Shown: piece after piece, positions 62,793-64,000 of the stretch | Numbering within the stretch: the stretch's first letter is position 1 | Layout of the letters: every line of letters begins with the position of its first letter | NCBI GenBank assembly: GCA_037039925.1 | Contig: JAXRKP010001183.1 | Location: 1-64,000 of the forward strand | DNA length: 64,000 bases | DNA from: Doris montereyensis | Lineage: Eukaryota; Mollusca; Gastropoda; Nudibranchia; Dorididae | Direction: 5' to 3' | Notes under the pieces: model-generated | Databases searched by the model: none | The model's input: only the letters and a program-made list of their open reading frames with translations | What the model was told of the DNA's origin: nothing | Position numbers and translations under genes: made by a program

Positions 62793-63085
62793 ACTGGGGA
62801 CTCGGTGTCAAGAGGTGAGATGTCAGCCTCTCAACTTAAAGGTCGTGATTTCGTGCCCGTCAAAATGTCTCGAAATGTTGTAAAGCCACGCCCTGGTCCA
62901 TGTAGGTGGATCGAGAAGTGATTCAATCGGAGACGAACGAGCAAAAGGAGATCCTGTGTGCATATCACAGCACCGTGCACGTTAAAAATCGCTTGGCTGT
63001 GTAGAGGACAGCTCGGACAACAAAAAACCCTCCTCCCCGAGATCGCCTTTGTTGTGGACGTGGGTAAAATTTTATCAAATTAAAA
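62793..63085 (+). repeat. tRNA-derived SINE, copy 3
   Basis: It starts GGGGACTCGGTGTCAAGAGG within a few bases of the tail of copy 2, so copies 2 and 3 are head-to-tail. The B-box is decayed (GATTTCGTGCCC). Body CCCTGGTCCATGTAGGTGGA, TGCACGTTAAAAATCG and CAGCTCGGACAA; end GTTGTGGACGTGGGTAAAAT. Confidence 0.8.
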
Positions 63086-63096
63086 CCTACTTTTAT

Positions 63097-63100
63097 ATAA

Positions 63101-63153
<53 letters not shown>

Positions 63154-63157
63154 CTAC

Positions 63158-63199
<42 letters not shown>

Positions 63200-63200
63200 G
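63097..63200. repeat. (CTAT)n tetranucleotide array
   Basis: About 24 CTAT/TCTA units with one TCTACC interruption near 63153, directly after SINE copy 3. Confidence 0.97.
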
Positions 63201-63865
63201 TCTTCTATATCTATTTATCTATCTGCCATGAATTTCGTCATCTTCCCATGTCATCGTTTACGTTGTTGACATAGTTGCTGGGTAGTTTTATCAAGCCTGG
63301 AGCATCCAACTCACTCTATCACTTGCCATTCCCCTACGCTCGCGCAGTAAGTTGTCATGCTGTAAGATGTTGTATCTCCACTACCTCCAGCGATGTCGTC
63401 ATCACTTAAAGATGTTTGTTTTCATACCTCTGAATCAAAATTTTGCACCGAACGTGTCTTGCTTTATCGTCGTCTTTGTTCTCTGTTCTGTCTCCATTCA
63501 GATCACCAGTCATGTGAAATTTTTTTCGGTACGGTTTTCCCCTCTAGACTAAACGTCTAACGCTATACTAATTGGTCGCCTGTTACATCTTACGATTGAC
63601 GAATGGTACAGTGGTCGTCCATTACGTGGGCCCGTTTTGGCGCCTGTTGCTATTGTTGTGTTTCGTTTAGATCAAGACTGTTAAAGTTAGAAAGAAGTGA
63701 TTTGGAATAGGGGGAAAAAGAGGGGGTGGGGTGGGGGAAGGAGGAGATAGTGGGATTATTATGGACAATTGTCTATTTATTTGTTGTTTTTAAAAAAACG
63801 CGTAAATGTTTTTAATGACTTTTTTAGACAGGCAAACACACAGACGGACGGACGGATGGATAGAC
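63201..63865. other. No gene recognised
   Basis: Includes a G-rich stretch at 63720-63745. Nothing else is supported. Confidence 0.4.
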
Positions 63866-63891
63866 ACACACACACACACACACACACACAC
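63866..63891. repeat. (CA)n microsatellite
   Basis: About 13 CA units, preceded by GACGGACGGACGGATGGA. Confidence 0.95.
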
Positions 63892-64000
63892 CCACACCCA
63901 CGCTGTAGCTGTGAAAAGATACCTATACACATAATCAACTTGGAGCGACGTAGGGAAGTCGATATATCCTGCAATGTACTGTATTATTGGATGTCGTCTC

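Noticed and set aside
63097..63200. Possible CRISPR-like regular array
   Set aside because: Uninterrupted tetranucleotide microsatellite without spacers in a eukaryotic genome.

Overview
This is AT-rich eukaryotic (metazoan) genomic DNA dominated by transposable-element debris, SINEs and long microsatellites. No long intact gene is present. GT-AG introns, several LINE and tRNA-SINE families, a conserved liprin-alpha exon, and clusters of the palindrome TCTAGATC with SINE segments of the GCACGTTAAAGATCC type point to a lophotrochozoan, most likely a marine mollusc (gastropod-like). That assignment is inference from composition and repeat style, not a database match.

Host genes. (1) The strongest host locus is the first coding exon of liprin-alpha at 46712-46950 (+), ending at a GTATGT donor. 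It encodes the conserved MMCDVMPTISED start and the FEQLMVNMLDERDKL coiled-coil entry, but carries an apparent one-base deletion near 46894. No second liprin exon is seen in the remaining 17 kb, so that part looks like a very long, repeat-filled first coding intron. (2) A two-exon fragment of an unrecognised gene lies at 5791-5940 and 6335-6735 (+). Its splice phase is consistent, but an in-frame TGA sits at 6382. (3) A weak 41-codon minus-strand ORF lies at 48763-48888.

Layout. 0-2 kb: minus-strand LINE remains split by two copies of a composite element with a tRNA-like module. 3.25-4.15 kb: a 903-bp TA-flanked element with terminal inverted repeats (TIRs). 5.8-7.7 kb: the gene fragment, directly followed by about five copies of a degenerate ~190-bp tandem repeat. 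9.1-11.3 kb: truncated LINEs of two families. 14.7-19.7 kb: two head-to-tail, degraded minus-strand copies of the first LINE family. 20-28.6 kb: a composite SINE copy, a 1-kb dispersed element, two other tRNA-derived SINEs and a LINE RT fragment. 29.6-34.7 kb: a GA array and a second-family LINE whose endonuclease and RT parts are separated by 2.2 kb. 35.5-36.3 kb: a second TIR element. 38.2-40.4 kb: two tandem copies of the 1-kb element, one holding a perfect 23-bp-arm hairpin. 43.6-44.7 kb: an RT fragment of a third LINE group. 47-64 kb: liprin-alpha intron with CT, CTAT, ATT and CTA arrays, a ~120-bp dispersed repeat containing CACCCTGAGATCAC, and a trio of related tRNA-SINEs at 61.65-63.09 kb.

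All LINE copies are broken by stops, frameshifts and deletions, so none looks autonomous. Most apparent long open frames at microsatellites (poly Arg-Glu, Leu-Ser, Tyr, Thr) are repeat translations, not genes.
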